A stretch of 64,000 nucleotides of DNA from contig CM055883.1 of assembly GCA_029582165.1 (NCBI GenBank), positions 21,135,001-21,199,000 of the forward strand, in the 5' to 3' direction. How positions within the stretch are numbered: the first letter of the stretch is position 1; each line of letters begins with the position of its first letter. A program made the position numbers and the translations under genes. Below the pieces are notes generated by a model. The model did not search any database and had not been told where the DNA came from. It saw only the letters and a program-made list of their open reading frames with translations. This stretch comes from Portulaca oleracea (taxonomy: Eukaryota > Streptophyta > Magnoliopsida > Caryophyllales > Portulacaceae). Shown piece after piece: positions 47,610-58,400 of the stretch.

Positions 47610-48614
47610 TGGAGAGGACCGGGACCTAGGGTCTATGCAAAATCATGTGGATGATGGAAATCCACCCATAGAACTCATAAACACTACAAACCAATTTTTT
47701 TGGGGTTTTTTGATTAATGGAGATAAACATGAAATTAAAAAATATGGACAATTCTAAAGAGAGAAATCTCACCAAATTGAACTAAGATATTCAATCTCTA
47801 GTACAAGGACCTTCCACAAGCAAAGAGTCTTGAAACACCCAAGAAATCTCACAAAGAGTGGAGAAAAAACACCCACTCACAAAGAAGAGAATTCACCAAG
47901 CAATTTCCACCCAAAGGATTAGCTTTCATTGATTAGGGTTTGAAAACCCACGATTACAAACTCTCCAAATGAGAGGAATTTTTGTGTCTAACCTAAAACC
48001 TTCATCAACTATCTCTGATGGAGGGGGGGGGGGGGAACAAGTATATAAAGGAAAGGGGGAAGAAAACAATGAAAAAGGGGGAAGAAACACGCGTGCTGTG
48101 CGAAAAGGGAGGGAGGTGCTGCCAGCGTCCCCTCCAGAAGGTTGAAGCCATGCAAGATTCAGACGCGTCGCGGGTGGCATGCCAGAGGTCGCGGGCGCTA
48201 CGGGGGTCGCGGGTGCTACAAGGCATGTCGCGGCCGTTACCTGGTAATTGGCGCAGCAGCAACAATCGAGCAGGGCATGGTCGCGGGCGCTACAATGGTG
48301 GTCGTGGGCGCGACGTCCTGATAGTTTTTCTGCCGACTTCAAATGTGCATAACTTCTTCATCCGTACTCTGTTTTAGGCCCATAAGATATTGATAGAAAG
48401 CTCTCGGTGTGTACTTTAAGCTCCCAAAATTTCAAGTCCATCGGAGTTGTATTGAAGGAGTTATGATCGAAAGCTTGAAGGCACGCACATTTCTAGCCTT
48501 TGAACGCCTTCATCACCTTGTGTTTATTCTTGCCGATGTTCCGAAGCTCCTTAGAAGGCTCGGGACTGGTCCGATAGAGACGAACCAAAAGTGAACCGAT
48601 CTCCATACGGTTCA
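47610..48614 (-). repeat. 3' LTR of element F
   Basis: On the minus strand the LTR starts TGAACCGTATGGAG at 48614, directly after the purine tract AAAGAAGGGGAG (48615-48630). It carries GTCGCGGGCGCTAC-type repeats (48188-48314), a TTTATATA box (48049-48042) and a run of 13 G (plus strand) near 48023-48035. Confidence 0.9.
48161..48314 (-). promoter_or_regulatory. Palindrome-like array in element F LTR
   Basis: On the plus strand, GTCGCGGGCGCTAC or close variants occur at 48188-48201, 48206-48219, 48227-48240, 48280-48293 and 48301-48314. On the transcribed minus strand they lie about 110-270 bp upstream of the TATA box. The 14-mer differs from the element A motif at only three positions. Confidence 0.7.
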
Positions 48615-50015
48615 TACTCCCCTTCTTTGAAAAGAGTTGTCCTCAACTCTTAGGAGTTCAAAATTACTAGATGCCCGTGTAGACCCAAAAGCACGTACTC
48701 CAACAGTCGAAGTAGAGTGGCGCTCCTCAACCCGTCCTAAAAAATGTAGCAATTCCGACGGAAAGGAGGGGCTAAGTAAACATCATGAAGGACCCGAACA
48801 CGTCTAGCACCCATCAACTTGTTGAAAGCAACAAGGAATTCGTAACATGAGAGTTCGGGGTCAAGGCTAATGGAAACAACCTTCTCCTCGTTCAATCTCG
48901 ATGTGGAAATAATGGAGCTTGGGGGATTGGTCAAGGATGTGTCCTCATGCAACTCAACTCCATGGCGAGGCTCGGGAGCGATTGGGCACGACTCAACACT
49001 AGGGAACTCTATACGGAGCTCGGTAGGAGTTTTGGGTAAGGATGAGGGACAAGGGAGGGAGGTTGGAAATTTTTGTGGAGCTAAGGTTCGCTTAACCTCA
49101 CTAAGGTCGCTTTTTCGCAAAAGTAAAGCCCGATGTGGCTTTCCTTTGCATGAAGCACTCTCATCCCGTGTTTCACTCTTTTGGAGTTTCTCTTCTCACT
49201 TCCCACCCCCGCTTGTGGTATATCGGCTTCGAAAGGGGGTAAAGGAATGAGTTTGATTTTCTTTTCTCCCATTGAGAAGGTGTAGGTGTTCTTCCAACCG
49301 TCGTGGATAGCATGTCGATCAAATTGCCAAGGTCTACCAAGTAGTAAATGACAAGCATCCATGCGGACAACATCACAAAGAACATTATCCTCATAAGACC
49401 AAGCGGAGAAAGAAACCAAGACTTGTTGGGTTACCTCGAAGTCGCCGCCATCTTTTAGCCCTTGCAAGCTATACGGTTCAGGATGAGCCGAGACTGGCAA
49501 TTGGAGTTTCTCAACCATGTAGGTAGAGGCCAAGTTGGTGCAACTCCCACCGTCGATGATGACCTTGCACGCCTTCTCGCCGATGGTGAACAAAGTTCGA
49601 AAGATATTCTCCCGTTGATAGTTTATCCCGGGAATCCTTGGTCAAGATAAAGGATCGCCTAGGAGTCGAACTCTCCCCTTCTTGCGCGCGAACCTCAACA
49701 CTAGTCTTTGGAGCCTCCGATGCGACTACCTCACTTGCTTTGGAATTTTTAACCATCTTCGTGGGGCATTGGGCTTGGTAGTCACCACAAACTCGACATA
49801 TGAAGCATTTTCTACCCTTGAGCTTCCTAAGATATTCCTCACTTTCCTTATGAGCTCGGGAAGATGGCTTGGGTAGCTCGGAAGTTCGACTTCCCTTGGA
49901 TGAAGTCTTACTCCAAGAGTGAGCACTTCCTTTCCTAGAAGGCCATGAAGTAACCTTCTCCTCCATTCTCCTATCGTAAGAACCACCATGTCGATAACCG
50001 GCAAAATACCGCGAT
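48615..50015 (-). pseudogene. Element F protease, zinc knuckle and C-terminal remnant
   Basis: The frame 49966-49511 has a zinc-knuckle-like CFICRVCGDYQAQC, in which the His position is Asp. It overlaps a protease frame (49593-49081) with VIIDGGSCTNLASTYMVEKL and CHLLLGRPWQFDR. Next, 49120-48737 is a Ser/Pro-rich frame ending PPFRRNCYIF, with an integrase-like end before the purine tract. RT, RNase H and the integrase core are missing. The protease resembles that of element E, so F is a chromovirus derivative. Confidence 0.78.
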
Positions 50016-50413
50016 TAACCACTATGGTGAGTTCTAGGAGCCCAAGTTGAAATACCACAATCCCTTTTCAAGGACTCTAGTTGCGTAGGGGTCGTAGCGC
50101 GAAGTATATCATCCATTCGACGTTGCACTTCTCGAATCTTCTCTTCAATACGTTGAAGAGTCTCCTCGAAGGTTGGTTTGGGTTTGGGTTTTGGAAAAAG
50201 AGGGGCATCATGTTTATTCGAAGCATAGTACTTGGAGGCCATTTGTGGAGCTTGGTTTTCTTGTGGGGTGTATAATTTGAGCGGTTGGAGGTTTGGGTTT
50301 TTTGTAGTTAGGAAATTTTGAGGGCGTTTTTGCGAGGCTAATTTTGTGGGGAAAATGGGGTAAAACCGGCAAGGGGAATGCACCAAGAAGAATACACCCG
50401 GATGGGCACACAA
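50016..50413 (-). pseudogene. gag: Element F gag N-terminus
   Basis: The frame reads ASKYYASNKHDAPLFPKPKP, then an amphipathic helix FEETLQRIEEKIREVQRRMDDIL, and ends HHSG. Capsid sequence is absent between this and the zinc knuckle, so an internal deletion removed it. The upstream part (50413-50340) may be leader rather than coding. Confidence 0.6.
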
Positions 50414-50775
50414 CCACCACCAACAATATCCACCAACAAAACAACCATTAACACAACCACCAACTCAAGAAAATCCAATCAATCACTTAATCGAACACCT
50501 TCCGTGCACTTTTTCCAACTTCATCTCATTTGGAAATTTCATTGAACACCTTCCGTGCACTATTTTCCAACTTCACCTCAAAGCTCCCATATGCATCAAA
50601 ATCAACAAACACAACACAATACAAGATTATCCAACACACTTGGAGGTACAAGGGATGGGAAACACCAATATTTGCATACAACACACCAAGAACACCAAAA
50701 ATTACCACCAAACAACAACAAGAACGATTCCGGGCACAAACAGGAAATCTCCAACAAACTATGAGTTCTATGCCT

Positions 50776-50788
50776 AGCTTTGATACCA
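50776..50788 (-). other. Primer binding site of element F
   Basis: The minus strand reads TGGTATCAAAGC, a one-base variant of the initiator-methionine tRNA PBS, two bases after the LTR end. Confidence 0.8.
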
Positions 50789-50790
50789 AA

Positions 50791-51808
50791 TGGAGACGAC
50801 CGGGACCTAGAGTCTATGCAAAATCATGTGGATGATGGAAATCCACCCATAGAACTCATAAACACTATAAACCAATTATTTTGGAGTTTTTGGATTAATG
50901 GAGATAAACATGAAATTAAAAGATATGGACAATTCTAAAGAGAGAAGTCTCACCAATTGAACTAAGATGTTCAATCTCTAGCACAAGGACCTTCCACAAG
51001 CAAAGAGTCTTGAAACACCTAAGAAATCTCACAAAGAGTGGAGAAAAAACACCCACTCACAAAGAAGAGAATTCACCAAACAATTTCCACCCAAAGGATT
51101 AGCTTTCATTGATTAGGGTTTGAAAACCCACAATTACAAACTCTCCAAATGAGAGGAATTTTTGTGTCTAACCTAAAATCTTCATCAACTATCTCTGATG
51201 GAGGGGGGGAACAAGTATATAAAAGAAAGGGGGAAGAAAACAATGAAAAAGGGGAAAGAAACACGTGTGCTGTGCGAAAAGGGAGGGAGGCGCCGCCAGC
51301 GTCGCTTAGGCGCTGCCAGCATCCCCTCCAGAAGGTTGAAGCAAAGCAGCGTTCAGACGCGTCGCGGGTGGCACGCGAGAGGTCGTGGGCGCTACGGGGG
51401 TCGCGGGCGCTACAAGGCATGTCGCGGCCGTTACCCGGTAATTGGCGCAGCAGCAACAATCGAGCAGGGCATGGTCGCGGGCGCTACAATGGTGGTCGCG
51501 GGCGCGACATACTGGCAATTTTTTTGCTGACTTCAAACGTGCATAACTTCTTCATTCGTACTTCGTTTTAGGCCCATAAGATATCAATGGAAAGCTCTCG
51601 GTGTGTACTTTAAGCTCCCAAAATTTCAAGTCCATCGGAGTTGTATTGAAGGAGTTATGATCAAAAGCGTGAAGGCACACACATTTCTAGCCTTTGAATG
51701 CCTTCACCACCTTGTGTTTATTCTTGCCGATGTTCCGAAGCTCCTTAGAAGGCTTGGGAATGGTCCGATAGAGACGAACCAAAAGTGAACCAATCCCCAT
51801 ACGGTTCA
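50791..51808 (-). repeat. 5' LTR of element F
   Basis: This copy closely matches 47610-48614. It has an extra unit of about 28 bp around 51290-51320 (CGCCGCCAGCG and CGCTGCCAGC) and a shorter G-run. It ends at the GTAGC target duplication at 51809. Confidence 0.9.
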
Positions 51809-54800
51809 GTAGCACCCTGCAAATTTGCTACACATGAATGTAGTTTCTGACTTGGTTATGCTAGTTTTGTTCATTGAGTTATAAAGTAAATCAAAACGTT
51901 TTGATCACCATTGTATAGTGCGCTGATTATACAATAGAAGAGTATAGAGCATAGGGGGTTATGAGCATACACAGCGAGTGGCAACTATGGATATGTGCCT
52001 AATTAGTTGGGCTTTCTTAACATGGTTTGATGTTCATTTAGGATGGCTGCATGCACTATTTGTGATTGTTATCTGTTTGGGGAGATTTGGTGGTTAGGTG
52101 ATTAGGTCAAGCTCTAGTGTAGCGCTTGTGCTGGTAGCCTAGTAGGAAGTAGACTAAGTCCAAGTTGAATGTCATTACTGAGGGGAATGTATATGTAATG
52201 GCTAATGAGAGCACTACAACAGCATAGTCAATCGGATTTTGAAATTACTTCAAAAATGTTTGTGGCAATTTACGTTCTATTAAGGGCCTTAATAATTGAA
52301 CTGAGTTTCTATGTTGACTAATTGGGAATTTGGGATACTATTGAAGGTAATTCTCAGTGGTTGATATGAATCTTTAGGAGTGGAAGGGAAAGTTTTAACT
52401 TCTCTTTTTGAAATATTTCATGCTTTAGACTATCGTTAACCTCCTATATAACTATATAACCACCTCGTCCATTTACATCCTCTGAACTCTGCTGCTTGTT
52501 TCAGCGAATTAAATTCATGGCTGCCCATCAAAACAATTTTGAGTGACAGTGCCTTGTTATGTTGCCGGTTGATCCCTATTGTCCATTAGTGAATAATAGT
52601 AATACCAACCACTACAGAAAACAACTAAAACAGCTATGTAAAACTGTTGCTATTTATAAATTTGATTTCTTATAGTCATAGAACTTGACTTTTGGTTTGA
52701 CATGATGAAGTAATGGAGCAAGTTTTACATTTTGATGGATACCTTAAGCATAAAGTTACTGGAGATCTTTATGTAGCCTTCTTGAAAAGGGGAAAGTTTG
52801 TTCCTTTTGGGAAGCTTTAAGCTAATCTTGTAATTTTATTTATAGAGGTTAGATAATGTGAAAAGTTGAAGATGAACTAGTGACATTATTGGAGGCTTCA
52901 CTCAAAAAAATAAAATTTAAGGGCTCAGACTTGAATATTCCTTTGGGCCCTTATTCTCAAGCCTGAGTATGGATATGTTGCAGAAGTCGGGGTTTTGTTT
53001 CTTGACAATAATTTCAGTAACCTGTCTGTTTCTGCCTGGAACACATTGGATTGTTCAAAGGTGAGAATCTGATTGAGTTTGCTACAAGAAATTAAATAAG
53101 GTCTCACATATATTCTTCTAACATCTGAGTTCGAATTCTTCCGAGTTCTAGCTTGGGAATGATTAATTGGAACCCTCTTGGTCAAATTGATGAAGATGTA
53201 TAAAATTGTTACCGAGGTTTAATCTCATGTTTGTCCACATATGCAAAGGAAAGAAATTGCTTATAGGTACATTCTGATATGAGTACTATTTTTCTAAATG
53301 AGCAATTGATGGAGTATTGCAAGGACACCAAGGGGATATTATTTAGGCATGGTTTAATATTTTTGTGGACCAACTCCACCTTAAAAGTTGTTTCTCCAAA
53401 ACGAAAAAACCATTTGAGCATTAGATGACACATTTACCCTTATGTGATTGGTCAATGTTTGCCAGTTCATTTAACATTTGCCTTATTTTCTTTTTCATTG
53501 AAGCAGATCCACTCATACATATAATTTAAATGAAGAAACCAAGGTAATGATGAAATGAATCAGTGGACATTAAGTAACCACATAGGAGTCAATGTGTCAT
53601 TTATGATAAAGATATATTTATAGCCTTCAGGACAAGGCTTCATCATATAAAGTGCTTGTGTTGACCCTAAATACTATGATATATCTTTTATTTTTGTGTG
53701 TGTGTGTGTTTGAAGTATTTTTCTGTAGAAATCGTTAATGTTCTGGTGTCAATTGTTGAATGGGCTATTAAATTTAGTACTTAGGACCTCTCGTACATGG
53801 ACTAATGAATTGGTTTTGGGGGTTTTTTGGGGGGGGGGGGGTGGATGTGGCTTCAGATCGTCTGAGTCATTCAAACTATGAATTTAAGTCACAGGGACGT
53901 TGTTTATTTTAGACACTGATATGAGGTTGTGTCATTTTACATGTGGATGGTTCAATTTCAGATTATTCTTCTAGAATATTTTATTCCTTTAAAAGTTACT
54001 CCCCTTGTCAAACATTTAAAACATTGAAGAACTATTACCAAATATGAATGGAGGAAAATTGCCATATGTGCCTAATTTGTATTTTAGCCCAACTGCTAAC
54101 TGCTTTATAGTTTGATATGTGCCTGACAGTTGACACATTCTGTCCAATCCATGGAGTGGTGGTGGATCGAAACAGAAAACCTGAGTGTAATATCTTTGGA
54201 CTTAGGGTTAATAGAAAAGGAGAACACATTAACTAGAGATGTAATGGCATGATGAGATATCTGTAACAGATTTCTTTCACCTGTCTTTCCAGAAGTCTGT
54301 CTACGAGTCTACCCTCTTTCTTTTTCTGCATTTATTCTCCCTGCTTCTCATTTTCTCTTGCTGTTATTCTTTGACGTCATTTTTCTCGTTTACCTGAATT
54401 ACCTGAGTCATTACAAAAGTTCTGGTATTGATGCGATGCTAGCCTGCCACTTTCACGAACAGAAGTGTACCCTCTTAAAAGCTTCCAATTAGAATCTGTT
54501 GGTTTCTTATGGCCTTCTTTTAAGTGCTAGTTTCTCTTCCCTTTTTTATTTTTGGGTTCAATCAGGAGGATTGAATTATTCTAACCCAATTTTTCATGTT
54601 TAAAAGTGTACATATGTTCCAAAGTACCCTAAAAGTGTTGTGTTTTACCTCATGGGGAAGTCAAAGCATTCAGACTGGCAGGGATTTATAGTATGCAGGA
54701 TATATTTAAATAGGGTATCAATTGTTAACATTGAATGAGTGTCAGATTAGCTTTGTTATGATCTTTAAGAATCAAGATATTGTATTATTCTGTTGTGTTC

Positions 54801-55085
54801 TTGGACAGCTTACTTCCACAGTTAATGCACACATATTACATTCCAGACCCTCTATGGCTGTCTACACCAGCATTGCCATAGATTTTGTAGAAATCCTCCC
54901 CTCCAGAATGTTATTTCTTATGTCACTCAGTTAAACATGAATAATGATTGGTGTCGGTTAGCAAGAAAACGGATAGCTAAATTAATTTTGGTTGTTGTCG
55001 TTATTTGTCTAGGTTGTCTTGTTAGCTTGTAGATAGAAACTTTAAGACAATGTTGATTTATTTATTTTTGGTTCTTTTTGCACAG

Positions 55086-55483
55086 GTTTCTTATCACCTA
55101 CAATCTGCAAGGTTTCTGTTTGTTATACTTGATCAGGGTTTGGCTTTCCAGCTTGGCAAAGATTCTCAATCACTCTGGCCGCTGTAACCCTGTCAAAGCG
55201 TTCTCGCACCTCTAAGTGGGTGTGGGGTACTAATGACCGGGTGATTTTACTTTGCGTTTTGAGAGCAAGATCGTCACTTGTTTGGAGATTGTGCCGTATT
55301 TCAGAAGGTTTATCTGTTGATTACGGCTAATATCACTTACTTCCGGGTATCTAAAGTGGTTGTAGGATTCCTTGGAGTTAACTTGTACTCTTGCTGTGGA
55401 TGGGTCTGTAGCTTTGTATTTGAAATTTTGAATAGCTCATAGGTTCTGTGAGACATTTTGCCTGGAGACAGAAGTGTTCTACA
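55086..55483 (+). other. 5'UTR exon part of the LRR gene with two tiny uORFs
   Basis: The sequence from the acceptor at 55085 to the ATG at 55484 has two complete four-codon uORFs, ATG ACC GGG TGA at 55233-55244 and ATG GGT CTG TAG at 55400-55411. No other ATG lies between the second uORF and the start codon. Confidence 0.6.
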
Positions 55484-58400
55484 ATGGGCCGTTTCTCATG
55501 CTTCTATGGTCACAGTAATGGTCACAAGCAGAAGGTAAGCTTTAAAGAATTCATTAAGGTTCCATTTGATTCTTGGAAATTAAGATGGAAAGAAAAATTC
55601 TCTGATACCTAATCCAGCTTTTATAACTAATCTAGTTTGATAACCCTTTCTTTCCCTCCAATCTCTCACTTTAGTCACCGCCTCTCGCTCCAATCTTCTC
55701 TAACTCTCGATCCCATTTTATCTTATCACATGTTCCTCCTAATTCCCTCTCTAATTTGGAAGGAAAATGTTAACTAAATCAATCAAAATTTCCTTGAGAT
55801 TTTCCATTTAACTACTATTTTCCAAATTTTCTTTAAGCAAAATTAAGGAAAGTGGGTCATTTTCCAAGGAAAAAAGTCATCATATTTTCCCAAAATGAAA
55901 CGGAGCGTAAAGGCTCTATCTTAAAAAAGAACTGTTGTTTACCCTTGGAAGTTCCTGGGATGTCAAAAGTTAGCTTGCCTCTGACCCTCTTTTTCTCTCC
56001 CCTTCTCGCAGAAACTTACCCAACCTTCTTTCGAAACGATGATGAAGATGCTACAACATGGGTCCCAAGATCATGCATCAGCAAATCCTTCTAGCTTGCG
56101 AAGGTCACCTACAACTGAAAATATTAACAGTCGCAGGGAAAATGGAACAAAGCATGCTGCACTGCCCTCATGTGGGTGGAAATCTGGAGAGTTAGAATAT
56201 AGATGTCATGCGGAGAGCAATCCAGACTCTGCAGGCTTTGGGATGGCCAATTTGAAAAGAAGTTTCTCTGTGGGATGCGAAATATATCAGAAGGGAAGGA
56301 TCTTTGTTGACAGTAACAATGATCACCCTATAGATAGAGGATTCTCTTGTGATGGATCAGTGGAGCATGAAGAGGTTCCTGGAGTATCAGCACCAAACGA
56401 TTCAAAGAGCTTTGGGACAACCCTGGCTGATCAAGATGATGAAGTTTTTTCTCCTCATTTAAGTTCTGATGTGGTGAACCAGGATTCCGTGTTCTCTGTC
56501 AGTGAGCAGCGTTATCTAGAAGAAGGAAGTCATGCCGATTGTGATGCCCTGTTTAGCAAAGCTGATTACCAGGCAACTGCTCCTGGAATTCCGAAATGTT
56601 ATTCCATGCCCAATTTTGGGTGCAGATCACCAAAGTCTCAAGGAGTTTCTCCTCATGGGTCATTGTCTCCTAAAAACAAATCCTTTGAAGATTTGACTGA
56701 ATTAATCAGAAAGAAAGATGACATTTCACAAAATGATGCTAGTAGTCTAGACAACGATGGTCTAGACAAGGAAGATCACTTTTACAAGTCTCAGAAGCTT
56801 GATGGAGAGAATTCACTTGTGGATAATTATGATGCATTTGACTATGCTTGTTCAAACAAAGACTGGATAGTACCAGAGTCACATGAGATCGACATAACGA
56901 AGCATGACCAGGAGGAGCCATCCAACCACTGGAATCACTTTCCAAAGAAGGATTTCAAAACTAAACTCATTGAGGATTGGGTCCTTAATCTCGAGCACTG
57001 TAGTCCCGTGGAAGAGACCAGTGAAATATCTGATCCTGAGAGCATGGTAAGGAGAGATCCTGCATTCTTTGATAGTCTGGAAGCGGCGAAGACAGGGACA
57101 AAGGTGAACCCCTGTATGGAGGCAGCAAAAAGATACATCTCTTCTTTAAGTGCGTCATCGGCGACTGCTCAACTGGCAAATCATGGTTTGGTTGCAGTTC
57201 CACACCTCAGTGCCTTTGTTAGCTTGAAAGTTCTCAATCTGTCAGGGAATTCGATAGGTGTGTGGAGAGTTGCTGTGGACATAAAATTTTAACTTTTCTT
57301 CATTTATGTTCAGTAGCATGTTGCTTTGTTGTTGTTTCTCACTAGCTCTCTATATTAAGCCACTTAGTTTCACTTGATTTATTGTTTGTATCACAGTAAG
57401 GATAACTGCTGGTGCTCTTCCTCGAGGATTGCATGTACTGAATTTGTCAAAGAACAAAATATCCACCATTGAAGGTTTGAGAGAACTGACAAGGCTTCGC
57501 TCGCTGGACCTCAGCTACAATAAAATATCGAGAATTGGACATGGTAAGGAACCACTTGAGTTGACAGGGTACCATTTCTTCCCTGTACTGACATGCTTGT
57601 GTGCGCATTGTGGTGCGCAGTGAATATATGTTCTTGCCTTAAGCTTATTCCAATTATGGAGTTACTAAAATGATTTTAGGTTAACCGTATAAATATGTGA
57701 TCTGAATGCACCAGTTACTATGATTAATTAGCTTTTGACTTCCCGTGCGATGCACAACAATTTTTTTTATTAATTTAGCTAATTTATTTTTAGGAGTAAA
57801 TGTAACTTTAGAATTAATATCTTAGAAAAAAATTGTACGATCATAATATGATATGCTTTCTCAATGTAAATATTTCTTTAATACTACTTTTTTGAATTAT
57901 ATGGTCTAAATATGAAAATCTACGTATATAGCTTGTGACGTTCTTATTTATAATGACCAATATGGGGAGAACAAACTAAAAATTCTCATTATGTAAATTA
58001 AGCGTCAAGTTTAAAACTGCATTTCAAATAAAAATATATTAAAGTTTTAATATTAATTTATCTACCATTATGTTCTACTGAGCAATTATAGGTTTTTATG
58101 GGAGTTACACACTTTAGTATTTCTTAAATTTTACTTTAATATATATTTTTATATTGTCAGTACTCATTTGATTAGTAAATTTGGTGGAAACAAACTGCTA
58201 TATTTAATCCTAAACACTTAGCTGTCATGAGATGTACTCTTTCTACAACTTAAACTGACTCTTGGAAACAAACTGCTATATTTGAAACTAAGCTGCAATG
58301 TACTGGTAAGATTCTTTGCTTAGTCATTGATAATAGGAGCTCTATGAACATAATTTCTAAATTTGTTACGAGGCTTCTAAACCTTAAACCCATGCCCTAT

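Larger units (their letters stand above)
47610..51808 (-). mobile_element. Element F: short chromovirus derivative in the intron
   Basis: The LTRs are 47610-48614 and 50791-51808, and both ends are clear. The flanks GTAGC (47605-47609) and GTAGC (51809-51813) are a perfect 5-bp target duplication. The internal region is only 2.2 kb and contains gag ends, a zinc knuckle and a protease, with no RT, RNase H or integrase. It lies antisense to the LRR gene. Similar LTRs suggest a fairly young insertion. Confidence 0.92.
46697..55085 (+). other. Putative 5'UTR intron of the LRR gene
   Basis: The donor GTAATA and the acceptor TTTGCACAG (55085) bracket 8.4 kb, of which 4.2 kb is element F. The host part has no ORF of note. 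At 53829-53841 there is a run of 13 G, and near 53694 a GT repeat. Other stretches (46800-47600, 51814-55000) are ordinary AT-rich sequence in which I see no further genes. Confidence 0.55.

Noticed and set aside
48005..48377. Frames across the element F LTR on both strands, repeated at 51106-51571
   Set aside because: They are repeated with the LTR, are rich in Arg/Gly from the palindrome array, and are not a gene.
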